Origin: Bacteroidota bacterium
Lineage (GTDB): Bacteria; Bacteroidota; Ignavibacteria; Ignavibacteriales; Ignavibacteriaceae
Assembly (NCBI GenBank): GCA_021777835.1
Contig: JAJYDC010000003.1
Span: 124,001-188,000, forward strand
DNA length: 64,000 nt
Direction: 5' to 3'
A program made the position numbers and the translations under genes. This document shows positions 48,341 through 56,846 of this stretch, one piece after another; positions within the stretch are counted from its first letter, which is position 1, and the number at the start of each line of letters is the position of its first letter. A model generated the notes under the pieces. That model was not told the DNA's origin and searched no databases. It saw only the letters and a program-made list of their open reading frames with translations.

Positions 48341-48482
48341 AAACAACCTCAATAAAAATTTAACAACTAATTTAATGAAAAATTCGAAAATTTTCCATAA
48401 ATTAGTTTGTTTTGTTATCTATAATACAACTAAGTTATAAATTCTTTAATTTTACAAATAAAAATTAATATAAGATTTAAAC

Positions 48483-49148
48483 GTGAAAAAATTTTTACCA
48501 TTGTTCGTGTTCGTACTTGCCTTCTTATTATCAGGCTGTCTGAATTATATACAGGATGTTTATCTATATGCTGACGGTTCAGGGAAAATGAAAATTACTT
48601 TTTGGACTAAGCTACCTGACAATGAAAGCATAAAAATTCTCGATAAGATAGGAATATTTAATCCGGATTCAATTAGAAGCGAATTCTCTTCGCCATATAC
48701 CACAATAAAGAACATAAAGGTATATAGCGACACAACTGATAGCACAACCCATGCAATTGTAGACTTAACCTTTACAAATATTGATTCCTTAAATAAAACT
48801 CAAGCATTTTCAGCATCCGAATTTTCTTTAAAAGATGGCGCTTCAAGGCAAAAGATATTTTCGCAATTTATTCCTCCAATTGCGACGGGATTCGGGATAA
48901 ATGGAAACGCATTTCACATAACATACAAGTATTCATTTGCTGGCGATGTAATTACGCATAATGCCACTAGCACCGATGGCAGAACTTTAATATGGAATTA
49001 TACTTTAGCTCAAATTGGCAGCGGAAAAACTATTTCAGTCACTTTTAGACCATTTAAGCTTAAAGAAACCCCACCATGGATTTATGCTCTTTCTGGTTTG
49101 GTTTTGCTAATAGTAATAATCTTTTTGGTGAGAAAAAAGAAAGATTAA
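48483..49148 (+). CDS. Lipoprotein with C-terminal membrane helix (221 aa)
   Basis: The N-terminus MKKFLPLFVFVLAFLLSGC has a good lipobox (LSGC, Cys19). The body is beta-rich (VYLYADGSGKMKITFWTKLP, THAIVDLTFTNIDSLNK, SGKTISVTFRPF), and the end is a membrane helix plus positive tail (WIYALSGLVLLIVIIFLVRK). This layout recalls LppM-type proteins, with lipid at one end and a helix at the other, but I cannot name a family firmly. The start is GTG at 48483. It is a single gene upstream of the prs promoter. Confidence 0.6.
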   Translation: MKKFLPLFVFVLAFLLSGCLNYIQDVYLYADGSGKMKITFWTKLPDNESIKILDKIGIFNPDSIRSEFSSPYTTIKNIKVYSDTTDSTTHAIVDLTFTNIDSLNKTQAFSASEFSLKDGASRQKIFSQFIPPIATGFGINGNAFHITYKYSFAGDVITHNATSTDGRTLIWNYTLAQIGSGKTISVTFRPFKLKETPPWIYALSGLVLLIVIIFLVRKKKD

Positions 49149-49201
49149 TTGGCTAAATAGTGATTTTTGAAAGGGACTAAAGGCATTTTAAAAGCTTTTT
49201 A

Positions 49202-49230
49202 TTGACTTCCCAAATCGTTTTGTATATATT
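49202..49230 (+). promoter_or_regulatory. Sigma70-like promoter of prs and the ribosomal cluster
   Basis: TTGACT (49202-49207), 17 bases, TATATT (49225-49230). The predicted start lies near 49237, about 32 bases before the prs ATG. Both hexamers and the spacing equal those of the tRNA-fMet promoter. Confidence 0.75.
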
Positions 49231-49268
49231 TCAAATCTATTTTTTTATATATTTTTTGAATAAGGTAA

Positions 49269-50216
49269 ATGTCAGCAAGTAGTTATAAAATTTTTTCGGG
49301 TAGCTCAAATCGACAATTAGCCGAAAAGATTGCTCAAAAGCTTGGAAAGCCATTAGGTCTTGCTGAATTAAAAAGATTTAGTGACGGTGAAATCTGGGTA
49401 AAGTATGGCGAAAACATCCGAGGTTCAGAAGTTTTCATTATTCAATCGACAAATCCTCCGTCTGAAAATTTATTAGAGCTTTTAATTATGGTTGATGCTG
49501 CTAAGAGAGCATCTGCCAAAAGAATAACTGCGGTCATTCCTTATTTCGGTTATTCAAGACAAGATCGAAAAGATCAGCCAAGGGTATCGATAACAGCCAA
49601 ATTGGTTGCTAATTTAATTACGATAGCTGGGGCTGATAGAGTTATGACAATGGATTTGCATGCTTCGCAAATTCAAGGTTTTTTTGATATTCCTTTTGAT
49701 CATCTTTATGGTTCAACTATATTCAGCGGTTTGTTTGATGAAATAAATGATAACCTGGTTGTAGTTTCTCCTGATGTCGGTGGAATTAAAATGGCTAGGT
49801 CATATGCTAAGAGACTACATGCAGATTTGGTGGTTATTGATAAGAGAAGACCTAAACAAAATCTAGCAGAAGTAGTTCATATAATAGGCAGTGTTGAAAA
49901 CAAGGATGTTCTTTTAGTTGATGATTTAATTGATACAGCCGGTACATTTGTAGGAGCTATTGAGGCATTGAAAAATAAAGGCGCAAAAGATATATATGGC
50001 GCTATAACACATCCTCTTCTTTCGGGGCAAGCAATTGAAAGGATAAGGAATTCGCAAATTAAAAGATTATTTGTATCAGATACCATCCCTTTAAGCAAAG
50101 AAACTGATACGGATAAGATTTCAGTAATTACAGCTTCAGATATATTTGCTGAAGCAATTAAAAGAACATATCATAATGAATCGATAAGTTCACTTTTTGA
50201 CATAGATAAAAGCTAA
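49269..50216 (+). CDS. prs: Ribose-phosphate pyrophosphokinase
   Basis: A 315-residue PRPP synthase, making phosphoribosyl pyrophosphate from ribose-5-phosphate and ATP for nucleotides, His and Trp. Motifs: KIFSGSSNRQLAEKIAQKLG, RFSDGEIWVKYGENIRG, PYFGYSRQDRKDQPR (ATP loop), MTMDLHASQIQGFFDIP and the PRPP-binding DVLLVDDLIDTAGTFVGA. It has the usual class I length. It is first in a cluster with rplY 17 bp and pth 8 bp behind. The ATG follows AAGGTAA. Confidence 0.97.
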   Translation: MSASSYKIFSGSSNRQLAEKIAQKLGKPLGLAELKRFSDGEIWVKYGENIRGSEVFIIQSTNPPSENLLELLIMVDAAKRASAKRITAVIPYFGYSRQDRKDQPRVSITAKLVANLITIAGADRVMTMDLHASQIQGFFDIPFDHLYGSTIFSGLFDEINDNLVVVSPDVGGIKMARSYAKRLHADLVVIDKRRPKQNLAEVVHIIGSVENKDVLLVDDLIDTAGTFVGAIEALKNKGAKDIYGAITHPLLSGQAIERIRNSQIKRLFVSDTIPLSKETDTDKISVITASDIFAEAIKRTYHNESISSLFDIDKS

Positions 50217-50233
50217 TTAGATTTGGAGTTACA

Positions 50234-50875
50234 ATGGAAAAAGTCGTATTAAAAGCAAACCAAAGAAGTTCTATAAATAAAACATCGCGAAGCGAAATTA
50301 GAAAAAATGGACGTGTGCCAGGTATATTTTATTCAAAGCACGAAAAGCCAATAGCGATAGATGTTACCGAAAAATCAATTAAACCTTTAGTATTTACTTC
50401 GGAAACTCATTTAATATCTTTAGAGCTAGAAGGAAAAGAAAATCACGAATGTGTAATTAAAGATATACAATTTGATCCAGTGACGGACAGAGTTATTCAT
50501 TTTGATTTGCTAGGCTTGACTGTTGGTGAGAAATTCCAATTAGAAGTCCCAATCCAATACCATGGAAGTCCTGTCGGTGTTAAGGAAGGTGGAGTTCTTC
50601 AACAGTTTCTACATAAATTGGAAATCGAATGCTTGCCGAAGGACATTCCTCAGCGCTTAGATATTAATATACAAGACTTAAAGTTAGGCGATGCAATTCA
50701 TATTAAAGATCTAAAATTTGAAAATATTACACTATTAAATTTAGAAGACAGCGTTGTAGTTGCAGTAACTCATCCTAAGGTAGAAAAAGTTGCAACTGCA
50801 GAAGAACTTGCTGCCGAAGCTCAAACTCAACCTGAAGTTATTGGAAAAGAAAAAGCTGAAGAAGAAGAAAAATAA
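50234..50875 (+). CDS. rplY: 50S ribosomal protein L25/CTC family
   Basis: A 213-residue long-form L25 (CTC type): RNA-binding N-domain (VVLKANQRSSINKTSRSEIR, NGRVPGIFYSK), then the C-terminal beta domain (IPRRLD-like QRLDINIQDLKLGDAIHIKD) and an acidic Glu/Lys-rich tail. It binds 5S rRNA. Placement between prs and pth is a widely conserved order. The ATG follows GGAG. Confidence 0.95.
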   Translation: MEKVVLKANQRSSINKTSRSEIRKNGRVPGIFYSKHEKPIAIDVTEKSIKPLVFTSETHLISLELEGKENHECVIKDIQFDPVTDRVIHFDLLGLTVGEKFQLEVPIQYHGSPVGVKEGGVLQQFLHKLEIECLPKDIPQRLDINIQDLKLGDAIHIKDLKFENITLLNLEDSVVVAVTHPKVEKVATAEELAAEAQTQPEVIGKEKAEEEEK

Positions 50876-50883
50876 AGTTTATT

Positions 50884-51492
50884 GTGCGTATTATATTAGG
50901 AATTGGAAACCCCGGGAATCAGTATAAAAACAATAGGCACAATGTTGGTTTCATGTTCTTAGATTTATTAGCAAACAAGTATTCATTAAAATTTGTTCCT
51001 TCAAAGAATGATTATTATTATGCAGACGGAAAGTTGGGCGAATATGAATTTTCTCTTATAAAACCATCTACATTTGTAAATAATAGTGGAACTGCAGCAT
51101 TAAATTCAAGTTCGAATTTTAACACAAGAATAGAAGATATCTTGGTAATTTCTGACGATATTAACTTGGAGCCAGGAATATTAAAGATTAAATCTCACGG
51201 CGGAGATGGTGGACATAATGGAATCGCTTCAATTATTTACCATCTTAACTCTAATAAGTTCCCGCGGTTAAGAATCGGAGTAGGAAATAAATTTGAATCT
51301 GGTAGAATGGCTGAATATGTACTATCAGATTTTAACTTGGAAGAATCGAAACTTTTAGAAAATTCCTTTGAAAAAGGTATAAGCTTAGTTGAAAATTTTA
51401 TTAAAGGCGGCTTGAAACAAATGCTTGACCATCATAGCATTATATTTAATCAAACTAAATTGCCTGGAAATAATAATTTGACTATAAATTAA
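50884..51492 (+). CDS. pth: Peptidyl-tRNA hydrolase
   Basis: A 202-residue enzyme that frees tRNA from stalled peptidyl-tRNA. Motifs: ILGIGNPGNQYKNNRHNVGF with the catalytic His in RHNVG, KPSTFVNNSGTA (Asn pocket), ISDDINLEPGILKIKSHGGD and GGHNGIASI. The start is GTG at 50884, eight bases after rplY. No clear Shine-Dalgarno; initiation is probably coupled to rplY termination. Confidence 0.95.
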   Translation: MRIILGIGNPGNQYKNNRHNVGFMFLDLLANKYSLKFVPSKNDYYYADGKLGEYEFSLIKPSTFVNNSGTAALNSSSNFNTRIEDILVISDDINLEPGILKIKSHGGDGGHNGIASIIYHLNSNKFPRLRIGVGNKFESGRMAEYVLSDFNLEESKLLENSFEKGISLVENFIKGGLKQMLDHHSIIFNQTKLPGNNNLTIN

Positions 51493-51524
51493 AACAGTTT
51501 TAAATAACTAATTACATAATCCCT

Positions 51525-51566
51525 GCTCTCATAAATTATGAGGGCTATAAAATCCATAGGGAGGTG
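51525..51566 (+). promoter_or_regulatory. rpsF leader hairpin and strong Shine-Dalgarno
   Basis: A hairpin CTCATAA-A-TTATGAG (51528-51542), extendable by GC on both sides around a bulge, lies 15 bases before AGGGAGG (51559-51565). The ribosome-binding site is unusually strong for this lineage. rpsF operons in many bacteria carry an S6:S18-binding leader; this one may be related but the conserved bulge is not clear. Confidence 0.4.
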
Positions 51567-51575
51567 ACATAACGG

Positions 51576-51989
51576 ATGAGAACAAACGTCTATGAAAGCG
51601 CTGTAATGATAAATGCTGCGCTAGATGATGATCTAATTGAAGGAGTAATTTCCCGCATTAAAGAAACAATTACAAACAACGGCGGTGAAATCAGAGATAT
51701 GGAAAATTGGGGAAGAAAAAGACTTGCATATGTAGTTAAGAAAAGCAAAGTTGGCTATTATGTTATCTTCAGATTCAATGCCCCATCTAGTATAGTATCT
51801 AAGCTTGAAAGATTCTATCTTCTTGATGAACATATCCTTCGTTTCCTTACAATAACACTTGACAGTGACGCAATTGAACATATTGAAAAAAATAAATCTG
51901 CTTCTTTAATTGAGTTAGTGCCTGATGTAAAGCCAGATCTACCAATTATTGAAGAGGCTGAAGATAGCGCTAAGGATATCGTGAAATAA
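51576..51989 (+). CDS. rpsF: 30S ribosomal protein S6
   Basis: A 137-residue S6 with the usual fold: YESAVMINAALDDDLIEGVI, GGEIRDMENWGRKRLAYVVK, VGYYVIFRFNAPSSIVSKLE and LDEHILRFLTITLD. A C-terminal extension is rich in acidic residues (VKPDLPIIEEAEDSAKDIVK). S6 pairs with S18 on the 30S platform, and rpsR lies two genes on. Start ATG at 51576 behind a strong ribosome-binding site. Confidence 0.96.
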   Translation: MRTNVYESAVMINAALDDDLIEGVISRIKETITNNGGEIRDMENWGRKRLAYVVKKSKVGYYVIFRFNAPSSIVSKLERFYLLDEHILRFLTITLDSDAIEHIEKNKSASLIELVPDVKPDLPIIEEAEDSAKDIVK

Positions 51990-52020
51990 TTATTGAAAGA
52001 TTAAGTATGGAGGAATGCTA

Positions 52021-52506
52021 ATGGCAGATTTGAAGATGCCCGAAATAAATTACGTTATAGTTGCCGGAAATTTAACTAAAGATCCTACTTTTCGGCAGAC
52101 AACAAACAACACTCCGGTTGTGAATTTTTCTATTGCCTCCAATAGGAAATACAGAGACAGTACTAATCAATGGCAGGAAGATGTTTGTTATGTGGGCATT
52201 GTCGCATGGAATAAGTTAGCTGAAAGTTGTCGAGATAAACTTAAGAAGGGTTCAGCCGTTTTAGTTGATGGTGAGTTGCAAAGCAGAAGCTGGAAATCTG
52301 ATGAGGGCTTAAATCGAAATGTGGTTGAAATTAAAGCAAGAAGAATTCAATTTCTAAATAAGCTTGGCAAATTGAATAGCGCAGATAATGGGGCTGATAA
52401 CATAGTTGAAGAAGAACAAATCTTTGCTGATGATGATGGCATAGATTACACAGACGATTCTTTTGATAAATTTTTATCAAGCGAAGAATCAAATTTATTA
52501 AAGTAA
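52021..52506 (+). CDS. ssb: Single-stranded DNA-binding protein
   Basis: A 161-residue OB-fold SSB: INYVIVAGNLTKDPTFRQTT, VVNFSIASNRKYRDS, YVGIVAWNKLAESCRDKLKK, GSAVLVDGELQSRSWKSDEG. I prefer the ATG at 52021 over the one at 52015, because GGAGG (52009-52013) is at proper distance only from the former. The acidic tail ends DDSFDKFLSSEESNLLK and lacks the usual DDDIPF tip that recruits repair and replication proteins, so a second SSB may exist elsewhere. Position between rpsF and rpsR is the classic arrangement. Confidence 0.93.
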   Translation: MADLKMPEINYVIVAGNLTKDPTFRQTTNNTPVVNFSIASNRKYRDSTNQWQEDVCYVGIVAWNKLAESCRDKLKKGSAVLVDGELQSRSWKSDEGLNRNVVEIKARRIQFLNKLGKLNSADNGADNIVEEEQIFADDDGIDYTDDSFDKFLSSEESNLLK

Positions 52507-52518
52507 TTTGGTGATGAT

Positions 52519-52749
52519 ATGAAAAAAGAAATAAAAACAAAAAAAGTATGCAGGTTCACTCAGAATAAGGTAAAGTATATCGATTATAAAGATGTAAAGT
52601 TGCTGCAGCGATATGTTACTGAACAAGGCAAAGTAATTCCTAAAAGAATTACAGGAACCAGCTCAAAATACCAGAGACAATTGTCAATTGCTATTAAACG
52701 TGCCAGGCATATGGCTCTATTGCCTTATGTTTCGGATACTGTTAGATAG
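52519..52749 (+). CDS. rpsR: 30S ribosomal protein S18
   Basis: A 76-residue S18: [60 protein letters not shown]. It retains one Cys (Cys11) at the N-terminus but not a zinc set. It binds S6 and 16S rRNA. Twelve bases after ssb, with GGTGAT upstream. Confidence 0.97.
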   Translation: MKKEIKTKKVCRFTQNKVKYIDYKDVKLLQRYVTEQGKVIPKRITGTSSKYQRQLSIAIKRARHMALLPYVSDTVR

Positions 52750-52767
52750 TACAAAGAAGGAGTTGAA

Positions 52768-53211
52768 ATGAAAGTTATTTTAAGACAAAATTATGAAACC
52801 TTGGGGCAAATAGGCGAAATTGTCGATGTAAAGGATGGTTATGCTCGCAATTTCCTTATTCCTAGAAAAATTGCATATACCGCCCTTAAAGGCAATATCC
52901 TTGCACTTGATGAAGAAAAGAAAAACTTTGTCAAGAAAAAAGAACAAGAAATACATGCTGCTGAAAAATTAGCGGCAGATCTTGAAAAAGTTTCAGTAAC
53001 TATTCAAGTTCAAGTTGGTGAAGAAGATAAGATCTTTGGCTCAGTTACTACTCAAATGATTGCCGACTCGCTGAAAGAAAAGGGCTATGATATCGATAAA
53101 AGGAAAATTGAGATTGAGGAGCAGATAAAGTCATTAGGAATATATGGAATCAGTATCAAACTACATCCTAGTGTAAGCGCAAATGTAAAGGTTTGGGTTG
53201 TTCGAGAATAA
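52768..53211 (+). CDS. rplI: 50S ribosomal protein L9
   Basis: A 147-residue L9: MKVILRQNYETLGQIGEIVD, VKDGYARNFLIPRKIAYTA, a long connecting helix and the C-terminal RNA-binding domain (DKIFGSVTTQMIADSLKEKG, SIKLHPSVSANVKVWVV). Last gene of the rpsF-ssb-rpsR-rplI cluster, closed by the hairpin at 53233. The ATG follows AAGGAG. Confidence 0.97.
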   Translation: MKVILRQNYETLGQIGEIVDVKDGYARNFLIPRKIAYTALKGNILALDEEKKNFVKKKEQEIHAAEKLAADLEKVSVTIQVQVGEEDKIFGSVTTQMIADSLKEKGYDIDKRKIEIEEQIKSLGIYGISIKLHPSVSANVKVWVVRE

Positions 53212-53232
53212 TAGAATAGTTTTAAGTATTAT

Positions 53233-53263
53233 AAAAAAAGGAAAGCATAAGCTTTCCTTTTTT
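53233..53263. terminator. Bidirectional terminator between rplI and rpmB
   Basis: Stem AAAAAAGGAAAGC / GCTTTCCTTTTTT with an ATAA loop; an A-run on the left and a T-run on the right let it end transcripts from both convergent sides. Confidence 0.85.
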
Positions 53264-53283
53264 ATTTTAAACTCTAGTAGAAT

Positions 53284-53523
53284 TTATCTAACCCTTATCT
53301 GATTATTTCTAGCAAGTTTTGCTATTTGGCTAGTTCCGTTCTTGGAAAGATTCTTAATTGCTTCGGTAGATAATTTTAACGTAACATATCTATTTAATTC
53401 TTGTACCCAAACTCTCTTCTTTTGAAGATTAGGCAAAAATCTTCTTTTTGTCCTGTTATGAGCATGGGAAACACTGTTTCCTGTTATAGGACCCTTCCCG
53501 GTTAATTGGCATTTTCTTGACAT
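53284..53523 (-). CDS. rpmB: 50S ribosomal protein L28
   Basis: A 79-residue L28: [40 protein letters not shown], then [15 protein letters not shown]. It assembles on the 50S subunit. The gene stands alone, convergent to the rplI cluster; the ATG has AAGGAG upstream. The single Cys at position 5 means it is not the zinc-binding form. Confidence 0.95.
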   Translation of the reverse strand: MSRKCQLTGKGPITGNSVSHAHNRTKRRFLPNLQKKRVWVQELNRYVTLKLSTEAIKNLSKNGTSQIAKLARNNQIRVR

Positions 53524-53642
53524 AAAACTCTCCTTGAAAACTTACTCATTCTATATTTTTTTGAATAACAAATATAGTAAAAATTTACCAAATCCAGTAC
53601 TCTTCCTATATTTTTTTAAGACTGATTCTATTACGATTTATG

Positions 53643-53670
53643 TTGACAATTACCATCCTATTTATATCTT
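53643..53670 (+). promoter_or_regulatory. Candidate promoter of the YciO-type gene
   Basis: TTGACA (53643-53648) and TATCTT (53665-53670) are 16 bases apart, with the predicted start about 100 bases before the ATG at 53777. The minus-35 is perfect; the minus-10 is fair. Confidence 0.45.
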
Positions 53671-53776
53671 TGAGGTAAATCTTCCTATTAATTAAAGTGC
53701 CGTTTTTGTCCAAATTAGACTAATTTGCATTTTATTTTAATCTTTAATGCTTGGTTGTTAACGAAAGGAGTTAAAT

Positions 53777-54388
53777 ATGGAGTATTTTGAGCTTCATCCA
53801 GAAACACCACAAATTAGATACATTAATAAAGTCGTTGAAAAATTAAAAGAAGGAGGTGTAATAATATATCCTACCGATACAGTATACGGGATTGGCTGCG
53901 ATATATTTAACAAAGATGCTCTTGAAAGAATATTTGCAATAAAGAACGATAACAATTCTAAACTTTTTAGTTTTGTGTGTTCCGACCTTAAGGATATTTC
54001 TAAATATGCAAAAGTTTCTGATTATGCTTATAAAACAATGCATCATCTGCTTCCCGGACCTTATACATTTATTTTGCCTGCTGCAAAACAAGTTCCCAAG
54101 AAATTATGGAGCAAGAGAAAGACGGTTGGTATTAGAGTTCCCAACAACTCTGTTACGCTGAAATTAGTTGAACTGTTAGGGAATCCCATAATTAGTACAA
54201 GCACAACAAATAGAAAGGGAGAGGTTCTGTACGATCCCTTTGAAATAAGGAATATTTTTAATTCTCAAGTCGATATCATGATATCAGTAGGCAACCTCTC
54301 GGGAAATCCTTCTAGTGTTATTGATTTAAGTGAGGATGAACCTGAAGTTGTAAGGGAAGGTGCCGGAGATGTAAGTATGTTCGTATAG
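53777..54388 (+). CDS. YciO-type Sua5/YrdC family protein
   Basis: A 203-residue YrdC-fold protein. It shows GVIIYPTDTVYGIGCDIFNK, FSFVCSDLKDISKYAKVSDY, LLPGPYTFILPAAKQVP, KRKTVGIRVPNN, NPIISTSTTN and VVREGAGDVSMFV. The phrases match E. coli YciO more closely than TsaC: the VCxDLxxIS block, RKTxGxRVPxN and a short VVREGxGDV end. TsaC and YciO both relate to threonylcarbamoyl-adenylate synthesis for the tRNA t6A modification, but YciO has much weaker activity in vitro. Whether this is the cell's main enzyme is unclear. Good ribosome-binding site AAAGGAG. Confidence 0.85.
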   Translation: MEYFELHPETPQIRYINKVVEKLKEGGVIIYPTDTVYGIGCDIFNKDALERIFAIKNDNNSKLFSFVCSDLKDISKYAKVSDYAYKTMHHLLPGPYTFILPAAKQVPKKLWSKRKTVGIRVPNNSVTLKLVELLGNPIISTSTTNRKGEVLYDPFEIRNIFNSQVDIMISVGNLSGNPSSVIDLSEDEPEVVREGAGDVSMFV

Positions 54389-54394
54389 GATTAT

Positions 54395-54430
54395 ATTGCG
54401 GTTAAAATGGATATCCATTTTAACCGCAAT
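54395..54430. terminator. Perfect 36-bp palindromic bidirectional terminator
   Basis: ATTGCGGTTAAAATGGAT and its exact reverse complement meet without a spacer, then TTTTTATTTT follows on the plus strand. It sits between the YciO-type gene and the convergent SDR gene and starts 7 bases after the former's stop. Confidence 0.85.
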
Positions 54431-54432
54431 TT

Positions 54433-55203
54433 TTATTTTCTAAAAATATGATTTGAAGAAGCTTGAATTGAAGGGGTGATGATTATTTCATTAATGTTTA
54501 CATGCTCAGGTTGTGAGGCACAAAATAATAATGCACTTGCAACATCTTCTGCGGTCAATGGTTTCACACCCTTATAAGTATTTTTTGCCTTTTCATTATC
54601 TCCCGAATACCTGACTAGACTAAACTCAGTCTCAACCATTCCGGGATCTACCGTGCTGACTTTTATGTTTTTGTCTAGTACGTCTATTCTTATTGATTGC
54701 GTCAATGCATTAACGGCGAATTTAGTTGCGCAATAAACATTGCCGTTCTGGTAAACATCATGTCCTGCAGTTGAACCTATGTTTATTACATGTCCGCTTC
54801 CATTTTCTATCATTAAAGGAAGAATTTCACGAGTAACATATAGTAACCCCTTAACATTTGTATCGATCATTTCTTCCCAATGTAAAATATTGCCCTCATA
54901 AATTTTACTGTAGCCTTTAGCAAGTCCGGCGTTGTTTATTAGAATGTCTATTTTCTTAAAATCGTCTAGAAAAGATGAGACTGTCTTTTTAACTTCCGCT
55001 TGATTTCTGACATCTAGTTGGAAAGATTTTGTTTTTACACCATACCTATTTGCTAGGTCTTTTGAAATATCAAGAAGTCTATCTGCTCTTCTTGCTGCTA
55101 AAATTAAATGCGAACCTTCTTTAGCAAATGCTTCTGCACATGCTTTCCCAATCCCTGATGATGCGCCAGTAATAAAAATTGTCTTTCCTTGAAGTGTTCC
55201 CAT
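54433..55203 (-). CDS. Short-chain dehydrogenase/reductase (YdfG-like)
   Basis: A 256-residue classical SDR: TGASSGIGKACAEAF (NADP loop), AARRADRLLDIS, DILINNAGLAKGY, the catalytic Ser in INIGSTAGHDVYQNGNVYCATK with YCATK (Tyr-x-x-x-Lys), and VDPGMVETEFSLVRY. The end KGVKPLTAEDVASALLFCAS and EHVNINEIIITPSIQ is characteristic of YdfG, an NADP-dependent 3-hydroxy-acid dehydrogenase acting on L-allo-threonine, serine and malonic semialdehyde. The exact substrate is inferred by family. It ends at the palindrome shared with the YciO-type gene. Confidence 0.9.
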   Translation of the reverse strand: MGTLQGKTIFITGASSGIGKACAEAFAKEGSHLILAARRADRLLDISKDLANRYGVKTKSFQLDVRNQAEVKKTVSSFLDDFKKIDILINNAGLAKGYSKIYEGNILHWEEMIDTNVKGLLYVTREILPLMIENGSGHVINIGSTAGHDVYQNGNVYCATKFAVNALTQSIRIDVLDKNIKVSTVDPGMVETEFSLVRYSGDNEKAKNTYKGVKPLTAEDVASALLFCASQPEHVNINEIIITPSIQASSNHIFRK

Positions 55204-55219
55204 AAACCATTTCCTTTCA

Positions 55220-55735
55220 TTATTTAATAGCTGGAATATTCTTTCCCATTCTTTTAGTAAACATATTTAAATAGCTGCCTAAAAAAATTAAAATTATAAG
55301 TAGAAAAATCATCTGTTCATTGAAAGGTATGTTCTCTTTAACTATAAGGATTTTCCAGTCAGATTCGCTTGATCCCTTTAATAATACCGATAAAATCAGA
55401 GCAACAGTATTGATTAATAAATACGCGATATTAATTAGCTGATATGTAATTAAAAAGCTTTTTTGCTGATATGATTTAGCTCTGGACAAAATGAAAATTG
55501 AAATCTCCAATAGGATAATACTTGCGATATAAGGCGAAGCGAGAATTAGTATGGCTGCAAAAAAGCTTGTAGAAGAATTTATAATAAAATGAACATTTAA
55601 TAGTATTCCTCCTAACTCGGCAGAGGTCTCTTGCCCGAAGATAAAAGCAACTAAAACCTTAAAAAGCTCGTTTAGATAAAGAATGGAAATCATTCCTGTT
55701 AAGAATGCAAATGTAATTATGCTAGCTTTTTTCAA
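55220..55735 (-). CDS. Small four-helix membrane protein of unknown function
   Basis: A 171-residue protein with about four hydrophobic segments: residues 6-34 (FAFLTGMISILYLNELFKV), 46-80, 93-120 (ITYQLINIAYLLINTVALIL) and 140-158 (MIFLLIILIFLGSYLNMF). There is no family I recognise, no catalytic motif and no conserved charged cluster. It lies 16 bp before the SDR gene on the same strand and may be co-transcribed with it. Function unknown. Confidence 0.65.
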   Translation of the reverse strand: MKKASIITFAFLTGMISILYLNELFKVLVAFIFGQETSAELGGILLNVHFIINSSTSFFAAILILASPYIASIILLEISIFILSRAKSYQQKSFLITYQLINIAYLLINTVALILSVLLKGSSESDWKILIVKENIPFNEQMIFLLIILIFLGSYLNMFTKRMGKNIPAIK

Positions 55736-55808
55736 AATTATATTCTGTCAATTGTCTATAAATCATTAAATAAATATCATTACTCTAATGAAAAAAAATC
55801 ACTTACTC

Positions 55809-56834
55809 TTATGAGAATACTCCTTCTAAATTAGCTCCGCATTTGTAACATTTTCCCTCAATAATTTTATTAGACAAAACTGTATGCCAATCTCTTTTTA
55901 TCAAAGTAGTATTGCAGCTGTGACAATATGTTGCTTGCCCCTTTGCATTATGCACATTACCGGTGTAACAATATTTTATCCCGGACTTAATGGCAATCTC
56001 TCTTGCTGCAATTAAAGTGCTTTCAGGAGTTGGATATTTATCCTTCATTCTAAAATCAGGGTGGAATGCTGTAAAATGTAGAGGCACAGAATCACCCAAG
56101 TTTTCTAAAATCCATTCACTTTCCAATTTTATTTCATCTAAAGAATCATTTTCATCTGGTATTAATAATGTTGTTATTTCAAACCAAACATCTGTTTCAT
56201 CCTTTAACCAAATCAGAGTATCAAGAACGTTGCTCAAGTGAGATGATGTCAACTTAAAGTAAAAGCGTTCAGTAAATCCTTTCAGATCTACATTAGCTGC
56301 ATCGATATTCTTATAAATTTCTTTTCTTGCATCTTTATCGATATATCCTGCTGTAACCATTACTGTCTTTATTCCCTCCGAGCGTGCAATTTCAGCAATG
56401 TCAATAACGTACTCGCCAAATATTGTGGGGTCATTATAAGTAAAAGCTATTGATGGAACACTGTACTTTTTTGCCAGCATTATGACTTCTTCAGGAAGTG
56501 CAGAGACGGATTGAGTTTCATCTAATTTAGCTTTGCTTATTGACCAGTTCTGACAAAATTTGCATCCAAGATTACATCCTGCAGTACCAAAGCTTAAAAT
56601 GTTTGTCCCTGGATAAAAATGGAATAACGGTTTTTTCTCTACCGGGTCAATTGCAAAGCCTGTTGGCTTCCCATAACCTAATGAATAAAGCTTTCCACCA
56701 AGGTTCTGCCGTATGTAGCAAAATCCAGGTTGTCCTTCTCCTATTTCACAGTATCTTGGACAAAGGGTGCAAAGAATTTTTCCATTTTCAAGAGTATGCC
56801 ACCAATTTGCTAATTTTGTATTTTGATTTTGCAT
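55809..56834 (-). CDS. amrS: AmmeMemoRadiSam-system radical SAM enzyme
   Basis: A 341-residue radical SAM protein. The N-terminal Cys-rich part (LCTLCPRYCEIGEGQPGFC) and the 4Fe-4S motif CNLGCKFC (Cys87, 91, 94; Cx3Cx2C) followed by QNW are hallmarks of the AmrS/PflA-like family. TYNDPTIFGEYVIDIAEIAR, NVDLKGFTERFYFKLTSSHL and LHFTAFHPDFRM follow, and a C-terminal Cys pair set (YCHSCN, CYKCGA) suggests a zinc ribbon. AmrS proteins are usually encoded with AMMECR1 and Memo-like partners; none is in this window. It starts 12 bp after pyk. The reaction is not established. Confidence 0.9.
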   Translation of the reverse strand: MQNQNTKLANWWHTLENGKILCTLCPRYCEIGEGQPGFCYIRQNLGGKLYSLGYGKPTGFAIDPVEKKPLFHFYPGTNILSFGTAGCNLGCKFCQNWSISKAKLDETQSVSALPEEVIMLAKKYSVPSIAFTYNDPTIFGEYVIDIAEIARSEGIKTVMVTAGYIDKDARKEIYKNIDAANVDLKGFTERFYFKLTSSHLSNVLDTLIWLKDETDVWFEITTLLIPDENDSLDEIKLESEWILENLGDSVPLHFTAFHPDFRMKDKYPTPESTLIAAREIAIKSGIKYCYTGNVHNAKGQATYCHSCNTTLIKRDWHTVLSNKIIEGKCYKCGANLEGVFS

Positions 56835-56846
56835 TTCAATTTTATG

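Noticed and set aside
53777-54388. Direct assignment as TsaC
   Set aside because: The internal motifs fit YciO better, so the stricter enzyme name was avoided.
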